This document shows positions 17,131 to 25,766 of a stretch of DNA of 64,000 nucleotides, one piece after another. Origin of the DNA: Haloechinothrix halophila YIM 93223 (GTDB lineage: Bacteria > Actinomycetota > Actinomycetes > Mycobacteriales > Pseudonocardiaceae); assembly GCF_000504245.1 (NCBI RefSeq), contig NZ_KI632509.1:3329751-3393750 (forward strand), given 5' to 3'. The translations under genes and the position numbers were made by a program. The notes below the pieces were generated by a model. The model saw only the letters and a program-made list of their open reading frames with translations. It made no database searches and had not been told where the DNA came from. Each line of letters opens with the position of its first letter. The first letter of the stretch is position 1.

Positions 17131-17750
17131 TCACAACCGCTCGGCGAGCAGCGCCTGACCGGGGCCGGACAGCTCCTCGATGGCGTGGCCGCGTCCGGCG
17201 AGCGCCATCAGCAGGGCCTCGCCGGGACCACGCAACTCGGGGCCGGAACCTCGGGACCAGTCCAGGTCGGTAGCGACCAGCGTCAGACCGCGTGCCCGCA
17301 TGAACGCACGGATCGGCGGTGCGAGCAGCGCCAACCGCAGCGCGGTCCGGAGCCGCTCGTGGGGGATGTCGCGGGGCATGCCGAGCGGGCGCCGAATGTC
17401 CTGCTGGTGAATCATGCCGTCCACGAGCGCGATCAGGCCGCCGAACGCGGCGGGCAGCCCACGTGGCCGCTGATGGGTGCGGAACAACTCGATCAGCTCG
17501 CTCGGATCGCGCCAGTACTCCGCCACACCACGTCGTTGACCTTGCCCGGTGTGAACCGGCCACGGGCGAAGCGCCGGAACGTCCCCCGCCAACCCAGCTC
17601 GTCATAGCTGATGACGTGGGCGACGACGTCACGAACTCGCCAGCCGTCGCACAGGCTCGGCTCGTCCCACTGCCGCGGCGACAGTGTCTCCAGGAAGTCC
17701 GCGAACTCGGCGCGCTCCTGGATGGCGAAGTCCATCACCGTCCCGATCAT
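17131..17750 (-). pseudogene. Frameshifted maleylpyruvate-isomerase/DinB-like (TIGR03083-type) protein
   Basis: The N-terminal part (17493-17750) reads MIGTVMDFAIQERAEF with SLCDGWRVRDVVAHVISY, the metal-binding helix of mycothiol-dependent isomerase-like proteins. It stops shortly after GKVNDVVW. The remainder continues in another frame from about 17540 down to 17131 (VAEYWRDPSELIELFR, then VDGMIHQQDIRRPLG). The two frames join at ...AACGACGTGGTGTGGCGG..., where a single lost base would explain the break. It could be a genuine pseudogene or a sequencing/assembly error. The ATG at 17750 overlaps the stop of a 13-codon reading frame upstream, which is unlikely to matter. Confidence 0.75.
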
Positions 17751-17997
17751 GACGCCACCGACCGGATCTCTGTGAACTCTGCTGTCATCTCACGCTTCCT
17801 TGGCTCCGACCCGTGCGGGTCTGCTGGTCGGCCGTATCGGCGAAGGCCAGCAGCGCGGCGAATTGATCTACTTCCTGCGCGTTATTACCACAAGGCCTGA
17901 CAAAACGGACGCAGATGTGGTCACAGCGCGCAGGGAGTTGATCAACATCTGGGGCGAGGCGAAGGCAAGCCGCGCCCACGCCGCGCTGCCCGAACCC

Positions 17998-19359
17998 TCA
18001 CACCCCGGCGGGCAACGCCGCCAGGGACTCCCGCAGCGTGGCCTCGTTCAGCTCGTTGTCCACCATCTCGCCCGAGAGGTACGAGCCGTACGCGGGCAGG
18101 TCGAGATTGGCGTGCCCGCACAGCGCGGTGAGGATCACCTTCTCCTCGCCGGTTTCCTTGCAACGCAACGCTTCGTCGATGCACGCGGCGACCGCGTGGG
18201 TCGGCTCCGGCGCGGGGATGATGCCCTCGGCGCGGGCAAACTGGACCCCCGCCGCGAAGCAGTCCCGCTGACCAAACGCCTGCGCCTCGTACATTCCCAG
18301 CTCGTACAGATGCGACAGCAGCGGCGACATGCCGTGGTAGCGCAGCCCGCCAGCGTGGATCGGGTCCGGGATGAAGTCGTGGCCCAGGGTGTGCATCTTC
18401 ATCAACGGCGTCAGACCGGCCGTGTCGCCGAAGTCGTAGGCGTATGTGCCGCGCGTCAGCGACGGGCAGGCGGCGGGCTCGACCGCGCGGATCACCGGGT
18501 TCAGCCTGCCAGCCAGCTTCTCCCGCAGGAACGGGAACGTCAGCCCGCCGAAGTTCGACCCGCCGCCGGTGCAGCCAACGATCAGGTCCGGGGTGTCACC
18601 CGCCTGCTCGAACTGCCGCAGCGCCTCCTCACCGATGATCGTCTGGTGCAGCAGCACGTGGTTGAGCACGCTGCCCAGCGCGTACCGCGCGTTCGGATCC
18701 TTCGCGGCCATCTCGACCGCCTCACTGATCGCGATGCCGAGGCTGCCGGTCGAGTCGGGGTGTTCGGCCAGCACCGCACGGCCCGCCTCGGTGAGCTTCG
18801 ACGGGCTGGGGTGCACGGTCGTGCCGTAGGTCTCCATCATGATCTTGCGGTACGGCTTCTGGTCGTAGGACGCCCGCACCTGCCACGCCTCGCACTCCAG
18901 CCCGAACGTCGCGCACGCGAACGCGAGCGCGCTGCCCCACTGCCCAGCGCCGGTCTCCGTGGTCAGCTTCGCGACGCCCTCGGCGGCGTTGTAGTACGCC
19001 TGCGGTACGGCGGTATTCGGCTTGTGCGAGCCGACCGGGCTGACGCCCTCGTACTTGTAATAGATCCGCGCCGGGGTGCCGAGCGCCTTCTCCAGCCTGC
19101 GCGCCCGATACAACGGCGATGGCCGCCACAGCCGGTAGACCTCCAGCACGTCTTCCGGGATGTCGACGTAGCGCTCGGTGGTGACCTCCTGCTCGATCAA
19201 CGCCGGCGGGAACAGCGGCGCGAGATCGTCCGGCCCGACCGGCTCGCCGGTCCCCGGGTGCAGCGGAGGTGGCGGCGGGACATCGAGGTCGGCGATCACG
19301 TTGTACCAGCGGGTCGGCATATCCGCTTCATCGAGAATGTACTTCGTCCGTTCCACCAT
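17998..19359 (-). CDS. trpB2: TrpB-like PLP enzyme (TrpB2 type)
   Basis: 453-aa member of the TrpB2 branch of tryptophan synthase beta subunits. It has the long N-terminal extension typical of TrpB2 (about 60 residues, [13 protein letters not shown]...[10 protein letters not shown]). [12 protein letters not shown] and [19 protein letters not shown] contain the PLP lysine in the SHKPN motif. [11 protein letters not shown] is the phosphate loop. TrpB2 enzymes join indole (or another nucleophile) to serine or phosphoserine and act without TrpA. The ATG at 19359 has GAGGAG 6 nt upstream. There is no trpA or other biosynthetic trp gene here; the tryptophan catabolic operon lies one gene away. Confidence 0.93.
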   Translation of the reverse strand: MVERTKYILDEADMPTRWYNVIADLDVPPPPPLHPGTGEPVGPDDLAPLFPPALIEQEVTTERYVDIPEDVLEVYRLWRPSPLYRARRLEKALGTPARIYYKYEGVSPVGSHKPNTAVPQAYYNAAEGVAKLTTETGAGQWGSALAFACATFGLECEAWQVRASYDQKPYRKIMMETYGTTVHPSPSKLTEAGRAVLAEHPDSTGSLGIAISEAVEMAAKDPNARYALGSVLNHVLLHQTIIGEEALRQFEQAGDTPDLIVGCTGGGSNFGGLTFPFLREKLAGRLNPVIRAVEPAACPSLTRGTYAYDFGDTAGLTPLMKMHTLGHDFIPDPIHAGGLRYHGMSPLLSHLYELGMYEAQAFGQRDCFAAGVQFARAEGIIPAPEPTHAVAACIDEALRCKETGEEKVILTALCGHANLDLPAYGSYLSGEMVDNELNEATLRESLAALPAGV

Positions 19360-19509
19360 GACTGCTCCTCACGCTCGATCTCAGGCCTCTCACGCTACGA
19401 CGTCCTGGCCCCGGCAACCACCGCACGAAATATATGAATCACTTCCGCGTATCTTTCGCGTGGCTCGTGCGTTGAACGGACTGAGACGCTCCGCCGAGAA
19501 AGGACCGAC
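19360..19509. promoter_or_regulatory. Divergent promoter region, trpB2 / YVTN propeller
   Basis: 150 bp between divergent starts, with a locally AT-rich patch (AAATATATGAATCA near 19428-19441) that could serve as a -10 region. CGCGTATCTTTCGCGTGG just after it has weak dyad symmetry. No known operator was recognised. Confidence 0.35.
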
Positions 19510-20775
19510 GTGACCGTTCGCTCGCCTCGACGCCTGCTCGCGCGGTTGGCCGCGGCCGTCACCGCGGTCGCCGCGATAGCGGCACTCGGGTCGGCGCCCG
19601 CGTCTGGCAGCACACCCGCCACACCGGCGACGACGCAGCCGGTGATCTTCGTCGGCAACAACTGGGACGGCACCGTGCAGGTGATCGAGCCCGGCAGCTA
19701 CGAGGGTCTCGGCCAGATCGACGCCATCCCGGACATCGAGCAGCGGATGCTCGAGATCTACACCAACCCGGTGCGGCTGGCGTACTTCCTCGCGATCAGG
19801 ATGGGTCCCGGCGAGGGCAACGACCAGTACGTCGACGACATGTACAGCACCCGCGACGGCAGGCTGCTCGTCGCGTCCCGGCCCAGCCTGGCCGACGTCG
19901 TCGGCATCGACACCCGCACCGGCGAGATCGCCTGGCGGTTCGAGGTCGACGGCCAGCGCTCCGACCACATGGCGCTCTCCCCTGACGGCGAGCACGTCGC
20001 GGTCTCGGCGTCCACCGCGAACCTGGTGCACGTGCTCGACGTCGACACCGGCGAGGAGGTCGGCCGTTTCCCGTCCGGCGACACCCCGCACGAGAACGTC
20101 TACTCCGCCGACGGCGAGCGCATCTTCCACGCCAGCATCGGCCTCGTCTACACCCCACTGGACCAGCCAGCGTTCGACACCACCAAGGGCGAGCGGATCT
20201 TCCAGGTCGTCGACGCGGACAGCCACGAGATCCTGGAACGCTTCGACCTGCGCGACAAGCTGGACGAGGCGGGCTACCCCGACATCAGCTCCGCGATCCG
20301 GCCGATGGCCCACACCCCTGACGAACGCTACTTCTACTTCCAGGTGTCGTTCTTCCACGGCTTCGTCGAGTATGACACCGTCACCGGCAAGGTCACCCGC
20401 GTGGCGAACCTGCCGAACCTGGTACCGGACATGCCGCGCGAGCAGTACGTCAATGACTCGGCACACCACGGCCTCGCGATGAACCGCAAGGGCACCAAGC
20501 TCTGCGTCGCGGGCACGATGGACGACTACGCCGCGATCGTGGACCGCGAGACGTTCCGGCACACCATCGTCAGCCGCCCCGAGGACGGCAAGCCGTACTG
20601 GGCGACGTCCAATAAGGACGGCACCCGCTGCTACCTCTCCTGGAGCGGCACCGACGAGATGTCGGTGATCGACTACAAGACCGAGACCGAGATCGCGCGG
20701 GTGCCGGTCGGCAACCACCCACAGCGCATCCGCGAGGGCTTCGTGCCCGCTGATTGGACCCCACCGGCCGGGTAA
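19510..20775 (+). CDS. Secreted YVTN-type beta-propeller protein
   Basis: 421 aa with a signal peptide (RRLLARLAAAVTAVAAIAALGSAPASG, about 6-34). A propeller of YVTN/lactonase-like blades follows. Blade motifs include VDDMYSTRDGRLLVASRP, SDHMALSPDGEHVAVSAST and YAAIVDRETF, ending EIARVPVGNHPQRIREGFVP. It is presumably exported; no catalytic residue pattern is recognisable, so binding or a quinoprotein-like role is possible. The GTG at 19510 has AAAGGA about 5 nt upstream. A hairpin terminator follows the stop. Confidence 0.85.
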   Translation: MTVRSPRRLLARLAAAVTAVAAIAALGSAPASGSTPATPATTQPVIFVGNNWDGTVQVIEPGSYEGLGQIDAIPDIEQRMLEIYTNPVRLAYFLAIRMGPGEGNDQYVDDMYSTRDGRLLVASRPSLADVVGIDTRTGEIAWRFEVDGQRSDHMALSPDGEHVAVSASTANLVHVLDVDTGEEVGRFPSGDTPHENVYSADGERIFHASIGLVYTPLDQPAFDTTKGERIFQVVDADSHEILERFDLRDKLDEAGYPDISSAIRPMAHTPDERYFYFQVSFFHGFVEYDTVTGKVTRVANLPNLVPDMPREQYVNDSAHHGLAMNRKGTKLCVAGTMDDYAAIVDRETFRHTIVSRPEDGKPYWATSNKDGTRCYLSWSGTDEMSVIDYKTETEIARVPVGNHPQRIREGFVPADWTPPAG

Positions 20776-20794
20776 GGCCCGGCACCCTGCCGCC

Positions 20795-20822
20795 GGGGTG
20801 CCGTCCGGTCCCCCGGCACCCC
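20795..20822. terminator. Hairpin between convergent genes
   Basis: A perfect 9-bp stem, GGGGTGCCG / CGGCACCCC, with a 10-nt loop, 19 bp after the YVTN stop and 11 bp before the end of the convergent fusion gene. There is no U-tract. A second pairing with GGCACC at 20781-20786 is possible. Confidence 0.65.
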
Positions 20823-20833
20823 GGCGGCCCTCC

Positions 20834-23803
20834 TTAGCTCAGCCTCGTGCGGACGTCTTCGGTCAGCGGCAGGTAGGCGTCCTCTGCGGCGTCGTAGTAC
20901 CAGCCCCGATCGGTCGGCACGCCCTGTTCACGCAGCGCGGCGGAGTTCGGGCGGTGCCAGGTCGTCAGCGGCATGTCGTCCACGACGTGCACGACGTCCG
21001 GCCGCTGGTCCTCGGGCAGCTCCGCGAGCGCCTTGGTGACGTCTTCGGGGACGATCTCCGCACCCTGCCACGGCATCACCGCGGCGACCGCGATGTCGTG
21101 GTCTCCCGCCCGGACGCCGTAAGCGACGGCGACGTCGACCGAGGGCAGATCGTCAAGGGCGTCGGCGATCGGCTGGCTGTACACGGGACCGCGCGCCGCC
21201 CTGATCACGGTGTGGATGTTGTCGACCAGCCAGTAGTCGCCATCGCTGTCCGCGACGAACAGGTCATCGGTGGCCAGCCAGGTGTCGCCGGACGCGAAGA
21301 CGCCGCGCAACCTGCGGGCGGTGGGATCGATGTCCACCCTCGGGTTGGCTAGCAACAACCCGACCTCACCCTGCGCGCACGGCACCGCGTAGCCCCGTTC
21401 ATCCTCAACCAGCCTGCGCGCCACCGGGTCATACTTGGCAAGCCGCACCTCCGCGCTGCCCGGCAGCGGCCTGCCCTTCGCGCCCGCCTTCGCGCCGGAG
21501 AGGTTGGCCAGCACGGCGTCGCCCTCGGTGGAGGCATAGAACTCCAGCACCTTCGCGCCGCGGAACCGCGCCAGCACCCGCCGCCACAGCCCCCGCGGCA
21601 TGCCGGAGCCGAGGAACAGCCGGATAGGCCGGTGCGGCTCACCGCCTGGCGGTTCCGGTCGCGCGACCAGCTCCCGCAGCAACGTCCAGGTGTAGGAGAC
21701 GACGGTGACGCCGTACTGATGCACCTCCGCGTCGAACTGCTTCGGGTCGAAGCCGCGCGACAACGCGATGCGCGACCCACCGGCCACCGCGCCGCCGACG
21801 CTGGTCAGCAGGCCGGACGGGTGGTGTAGCGGGGTGATGCAGTAGACGGTGTCGCGACTGGTGAGCTTGGCGGCCGACGCGGTGCCGAACGCGGACAGCG
21901 CCCAACGGTGGTTGGTGATGAGCTTCGCCTCGGTGTGCCCGCAGGACCGGCTGAATACGATGAACGCAAGATCCTTCGCCAGTCCCGGGTTGGGCCGGTA
22001 CCAGTGCGGCAGGCGGACCGCGCCCGGATCGATGCGCTCCATGTCGACGACGTTGGCGTTCGTGCCGGTGGCCATCGGGATCTCGCGCTCGCCGCCCCCG
22101 CCGCCGAGCACCAGCAGTTTGCAGCCAGTCGCGACGGCGGTGTCCACGTGTTGCGGGTCGACGATGATCTCGGACACTTCGCCGAGCCGCACCGGCGTCG
22201 ACAGGTCGGCGGCGGGCGGCAGCAGGACGGCGACCGCGCCGAGCCTGGACAGCGCCGCGATCGCGACCAGCGCGCTGGGCCGGGTATCCATCAGCACGCC
22301 GACGTGGTCGCCCTGCCGGATGCCGACGTGGATCAGCCCGCGCACCACGTTGTCGATGCGCTCGGCGACAGCGGCGTTGGTGTGCACCCTGCCGTCGAAC
22401 AGGAAGCACTCGCCGTCCGGGTTGTGCGTGTCCTGCTCGGCGAGCAGCTTGCCGAACGAGACCCTGGTGTGACCCTGGATCTGGCCGAGCCGGAACAGCC
22501 TCGGCAGCGTGTGTACCGCCTCCGCCGTGATCTCGCGGGACGTCCGCACCGCCTCGGTGGCGCGCGCGGCGATGCTCTTGGTCGCGCCGAGACCGACGTC
22601 GGCGAGCTGGTTGAAGCCGTAGGTGATTCGCGACGTCATGTCGGACGAGCGGGTGGTGGCAGTCGGCTCGCTGCTCAGCGGTGCGACGCCGTCCGGTCGG
22701 GGGCTATGCCCTTCGCGCCAGCGGATCCAGTCAACAACGGCGGGCCACGTCGTCTTGCTCGCCGCAGAACCGACGACCAGCCCGAAATGCCCCGCGCGCA
22801 TGGCGAACTCGAACACCTCGGCCTTCGGCGCGGCCTTGCCGATGCCCCGCACGGCGGCGGGCTGGCCGATATCGTCGACCTCGCCGACGAACGCGAGGAT
22901 CGGGCAGGTGATGTCGGCCAGCGTCACCAGCCGGTCACCGATCGCGAAGCCGCCGGTCATCATCCGGTTGTGCACGACGAACTGCCGCAGCAGCTCCACG
23001 ATCGCCGGGCCGGACCACGCCACCCAGCCTTCGCCTTCGAGGAACCGGCGCTGCCGTTCCCTGCCGATGAGCGCGTCGCGGTTGTGTAACTGGCGCAGGA
23101 AATCGACCTGCGAACGGGCCGACTTGACCGGGTCGAGCAGTTTGAACCCGAGCCGTGCGGCCCAGCTCGGCAGCGCGAGCCTGCTGAAAACGTAGTCAGC
23201 CAGGAACTCGGCGCTCTTGGTCAGCACCTCCTCGGACAGCCCGAGCGGCGCGCCAGCAAGGATGTCGGCAGGCGCGCCGAAGGTAATGACGCTGGCGATG
23301 TCGCGGGCCTTGCGGTACGCGGCGACCTGGTAGCAGAACATGCCGCCCTGCGAGTATCCGGCGATGTGGACGTCTCTGCCGGTGTGTTTGCGAACCAGGT
23401 CGATCGTCTCGCTGACGGCGATGACGTGGTCGGTCAGCGTGCGGTCGAGTCCGCCGGACTCTTTGTCGGGGGCGCCGAAGTCCACCACCCACGGGTCGAT
23501 GCCCGCCTCGTGCAAGGCGGTGACGGCACTGCTGGACGGCGCGACGTCCCAGACGTCCGCGGCGAGCATCATCGGGTGCACCAGCAGCATCGGTGGCCGG
23601 TCGCCTTCTCCCGCGCTGGCAGAGCCGACGGTGTCCGGATAATAGCGGCGCAGCCGAAACATCGGCCCGCGCTCGACCACCTCGTACGGCGACGGCCGCT
23701 CACCCGTGTCCAGGCCGCCGAAGCGCAGCACTTCGAGCCCGTTCTGCGCGTAGGCCACCAACCGTCCGAGTGGGCCGGTCACGATATCGGGTTCCACTCG
23801 CAT
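20834..23803 (-). CDS. PhaC-like hydrolase / acyl-CoA synthetase fusion
   Basis: 989-aa two-part protein. Residues 1 to about 390 are a PhaC-like alpha/beta hydrolase with nucleophile elbow HIAGYSQGGMF, EVDDIGQPAAVR (acid) and AGHFGLVVGS (His). A linker follows, then residues about 430-989 form an AMP-binding acyl-CoA synthetase-like domain. Its P-loop region is FSRSCGHTEAKLITNHRW, far from the consensus SGTTGxPKG. Other core motifs remain recognisable: LEFYASTEGDAVLANLSG, and ATDDLFVADSDGDYWLVDN for the adenine/ribose region. The C-terminus keeps TTWHRPNSAAL, a possible place for the catalytic Lys but without a clear one. A coupled acyl transfer/activation reaction on lipids is inferred. The ATG at 23803 is preceded by GGAAAGGA. 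Confidence 0.85.
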   Translation of the reverse strand: MRVEPDIVTGPLGRLVAYAQNGLEVLRFGGLDTGERPSPYEVVERGPMFRLRRYYPDTVGSASAGEGDRPPMLLVHPMMLAADVWDVAPSSSAVTALHEAGIDPWVVDFGAPDKESGGLDRTLTDHVIAVSETIDLVRKHTGRDVHIAGYSQGGMFCYQVAAYRKARDIASVITFGAPADILAGAPLGLSEEVLTKSAEFLADYVFSRLALPSWAARLGFKLLDPVKSARSQVDFLRQLHNRDALIGRERQRRFLEGEGWVAWSGPAIVELLRQFVVHNRMMTGGFAIGDRLVTLADITCPILAFVGEVDDIGQPAAVRGIGKAAPKAEVFEFAMRAGHFGLVVGSAASKTTWPAVVDWIRWREGHSPRPDGVAPLSSEPTATTRSSDMTSRITYGFNQLADVGLGATKSIAARATEAVRTSREITAEAVHTLPRLFRLGQIQGHTRVSFGKLLAEQDTHNPDGECFLFDGRVHTNAAVAERIDNVVRGLIHVGIRQGDHVGVLMDTRPSALVAIAALSRLGAVAVLLPPAADLSTPVRLGEVSEIIVDPQHVDTAVATGCKLLVLGGGGGEREIPMATGTNANVVDMERIDPGAVRLPHWYRPNPGLAKDLAFIVFSRSCGHTEAKLITNHRWALSAFGTASAAKLTSRDTVYCITPLHHPSGLLTSVGGAVAGGSRIALSRGFDPKQFDAEVHQYGVTVVSYTWTLLRELVARPEPPGGEPHRPIRLFLGSGMPRGLWRRVLARFRGAKVLEFYASTEGDAVLANLSGAKAGAKGRPLPGSAEVRLAKYDPVARRLVEDERGYAVPCAQGEVGLLLANPRVDIDPTARRLRGVFASGDTWLATDDLFVADSDGDYWLVDNIHTVIRAARGPVYSQPIADALDDLPSVDVAVAYGVRAGDHDIAVAAVMPWQGAEIVPEDVTKALAELPEDQRPDVVHVVDDMPLTTWHRPNSAALREQGVPTDRGWYYDAAEDAYLPLTEDVRTRLS

Positions 23804-24253
23804 GCCGATCCTTTCCGCCGTTCGCCACCGATTCACCATGGTGGCTCTCATTCCGGTTGTTCGCCGGTGTGCGCCCGCGCCTGAGTTGCGCTGAATGCCG
23901 CATCGCAGTCTAGTGCGAGCGGGGTATTCGCACGCGCATCGCACAGCGTGAGGTATTGGCTACGCCACACCCACGGCGCCGCCGCGACCTGCGCTTCCCG
24001 GCGTCAGAGCGGCCGCGGGGCGCCCGTTCCGGTTGCTGCGCTAACCGAGTGATGCCCATTTTTACCCATTGACCTCGACTTGACCCCCTGAGATGGTTAA
24101 CTTTCCAACGTAAACCGGCAACTCAACCCACATTTTGGGGCACTGAACATGATGCGCGTCCAGACCTAGCTGGCTGATCGGTATCCACGCATCGCCATGG
24201 TGGCGGTCGGCCCGCGGGGAGGAACTGGTCGGCCCGGCCGATTGGAGATCACC
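23804..24253. promoter_or_regulatory. 450-bp gene-free region
   Basis: Region between the divergent fusion gene and a small membrane protein gene. Most is GC-rich and featureless. The part at 24055-24130 is AT-rich and contains two TTGACC hexamers (within CATTGACCTCGACTTGACC) and GGTTAACTTTCC, plausible promoter elements for the rightward gene. No coding signal or RNA was recognised. Confidence 0.4.
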
Positions 24254-24454
24254 ATGCTCGCCACCATCGCCTTTCTCGCCCTTATCGCCGTCGCCTTCTG
24301 GCGCGAGTCGCTCAAGCTCCTGCTGGCAGGGATGCTCGCGCTCATGGTGCTCGGGCTGATCCAGGTCGCGTCCTTCACCGGCGCCATCGACCTGCCCGCC
24401 GACACACCCGTCAGCGACAAGGCCCAGGTCGCCACCGAGCCAGCGGACCGCTGA
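24254..24454 (+). CDS. Small membrane protein
   Basis: 66 aa. It has two closely spaced hydrophobic stretches (MLATIAFLALIAVAFW and LLLAGMLALMVLGLIQVA) and a short polar tail ending VATEPADR. The ATG at 24254 has GGAG 7 nt upstream. No family is recognised. It is monocistronic and ends at a strong hairpin. Confidence 0.5.
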   Translation: MLATIAFLALIAVAFWRESLKLLLAGMLALMVLGLIQVASFTGAIDLPADTPVSDKAQVATEPADR

Positions 24455-24460
24455 CCACCC

Positions 24461-24502
24461 GTCCGCGGGCAGGCACTCCAGCAGAGTCGCCTACCCGCGG
24501 AC
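24461..24502. terminator. Bidirectional hairpin terminator
   Basis: A 14-bp stem with one mismatch (GTCCGCGGGCAGGC / GCCTACCCGCGGAC) and a 14-nt loop, placed exactly between the convergent stops at 24454 and 24511. Confidence 0.75.
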
Positions 24503-24510
24503 ATCTCACG

Positions 24511-25599
24511 CTACCGGGAACCGGTCGCCGTCACTCCGATGCCCGACGCCATGATCATCGTGTGCCGGAGCCGCTGCGGCGGCACCCTCCCGTTGACAAC
24601 CGGCACTCGGAACAGCACGAAGAAGTTCGTCAGCCCGCCCACCTCGGCGCGAATGGCCTCGACGTTGTCCGCCACGACGTCGGGATGGGTGAAACTGCGC
24701 ACCGCGCCCAGCACGCCAGCCGGGTGACACCCGGTGCACAGCGTGATGTCGACCGCGGGGTTCGTCGGGTTGCTCGCCCGCAGGAACAGCCCGACGTCCT
24801 CGATCAGCTCCCGTTCGCCGTCCTCGAAGTCCGCCATGACCGGACCCAGCTCGGTGCCCTCGGAGGCGCCGTCAAGCAGAAACGTCTCCGGTTCGTCGCC
24901 GTGCCCGATGTGCTGCCGGAACGGCAGGTTGAGCAACCGCATCACGTTGCGCGTCATCCGGTTGTTCGACGGGCCGCCAACCAGCACGAGGTTGCTGGCC
25001 GGGTCAATGCCGCGGTCGTTGGCCGAACGATGCCGCCGGTTGCGGTAGCCCAGCTCGGCGATCCGCATGTACATCTCGAAGAACGCGTCAATGTGGCCGT
25101 ATCTGGCAAGCCGGGTGTAGTTGACGCTGCCCGCCCGCGCACTCCCTGGCAGCTCGTCCTCCGGCACCTCTGAGGTGACCACGACGATCTCCTCGTCGCG
25201 GTCGTGCCGCCACATCTCGTTCACGACCGGCCGCGCGGGGCCAGGCGCGCGCTCCCTGCGGGCTTCCTGCTCGGCCTCGTCGCGCAGCCGCGCCAGCTCC
25301 CTGCGCAACGCGTAGAACTGCTCCCGCGCGGTCTTGTCAAGCGAAGACTCACTCGGCACGTGCGGCTCCGGCTTGAGGTTGTCCGGCGTGCTGAACAGCA
25401 GCGCGTACTGCACGATCCGCTCATCAGACGGCCGCTTCTCGCTCTCGCCGTTCTCCCACGTCGAGACGGCGGCGCCGGACAGCCGCTTACGCCCGGACAG
25501 CGCGGCCGCGAGCCCGTCCTGGGTCAGTTTCTCCCCCAGCTCGAACTCACGCAGCTCGCGCAGTCGTTGCGCGAGCTGGCGCCGAGCGTTGCGTGCCAT
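24511..25599 (-). CDS. HTH (XRE-type) regulator with a C-terminal sensor-like domain
   Basis: 362 aa. The N-terminal helix-turn-helix (about 8-65) has EKLTQDGLAAALSGRKRLSGAAVSTWENG split over two helices. A coiled-coil segment follows (about 90-120, REQFYALRRELARLRDEAEQ). A C-terminal alpha/beta domain (about 190-355) carries NLVLVGGPSNNRMTRNVM, DVGLFLRASNPTNP and CTGCHPAGVLGAVRSF. The glycine-rich NLVLVGGPSNN and the GCHxxGxxGAVR segments suggest a ligand- or nucleotide-binding fold, but I cannot name a family. It is monocistronic; the ATG at 25599 is preceded by GGAGGTGAGG. It is probably a DNA-binding sensor of unknown signal. Confidence 0.8.
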   Translation of the reverse strand: MARNARRQLAQRLRELREFELGEKLTQDGLAAALSGRKRLSGAAVSTWENGESEKRPSDERIVQYALLFSTPDNLKPEPHVPSESSLDKTAREQFYALRRELARLRDEAEQEARRERAPGPARPVVNEMWRHDRDEEIVVVTSEVPEDELPGSARAGSVNYTRLARYGHIDAFFEMYMRIAELGYRNRRHRSANDRGIDPASNLVLVGGPSNNRMTRNVMRLLNLPFRQHIGHGDEPETFLLDGASEGTELGPVMADFEDGERELIEDVGLFLRASNPTNPAVDITLCTGCHPAGVLGAVRSFTHPDVVADNVEAIRAEVGGLTNFFVLFRVPVVNGRVPPQRLRHTMIMASGIGVTATGSR

Positions 25600-25728
25600 G
25601 ACACCCTCACCTCCGGTTCATCGCGGATGAGCATAACCTGGAAGCTCGGTTAAGTCAGTTAAGAGCACCCGAAAGCCGCACTAACGGCGTGTCGCACCCT
25701 ACGTACTCGCGACACATCGCCAGCGTAA

Positions 25729-25744
25729 GCGAACACGTGTTCGA
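25729..25744. promoter_or_regulatory. LexA/SOS box upstream of the AlkB-like gene
   Basis: GCGAACACGTGTTCGA matches the actinobacterial SOS box TCGAAC-N4-GTTCGA in 11 of 12 fixed positions. It ends 22 bp before the ATG at 25767. A -10 candidate TATGGT (25755-25760) lies 6 nt before that ATG, so the box covers the -35 region of an apparently leaderless promoter. Confidence 0.75.
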
Positions 25745-25766
25745 CATCGTGGGATATGGTGGTGCC

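Noticed and set aside
16976-17158. 60-codon frame made of VSDTHDA repeats
   Set aside because: No ribosome site, period exactly that of the DNA repeat, and degenerate units decay as DNA rather than as codons.
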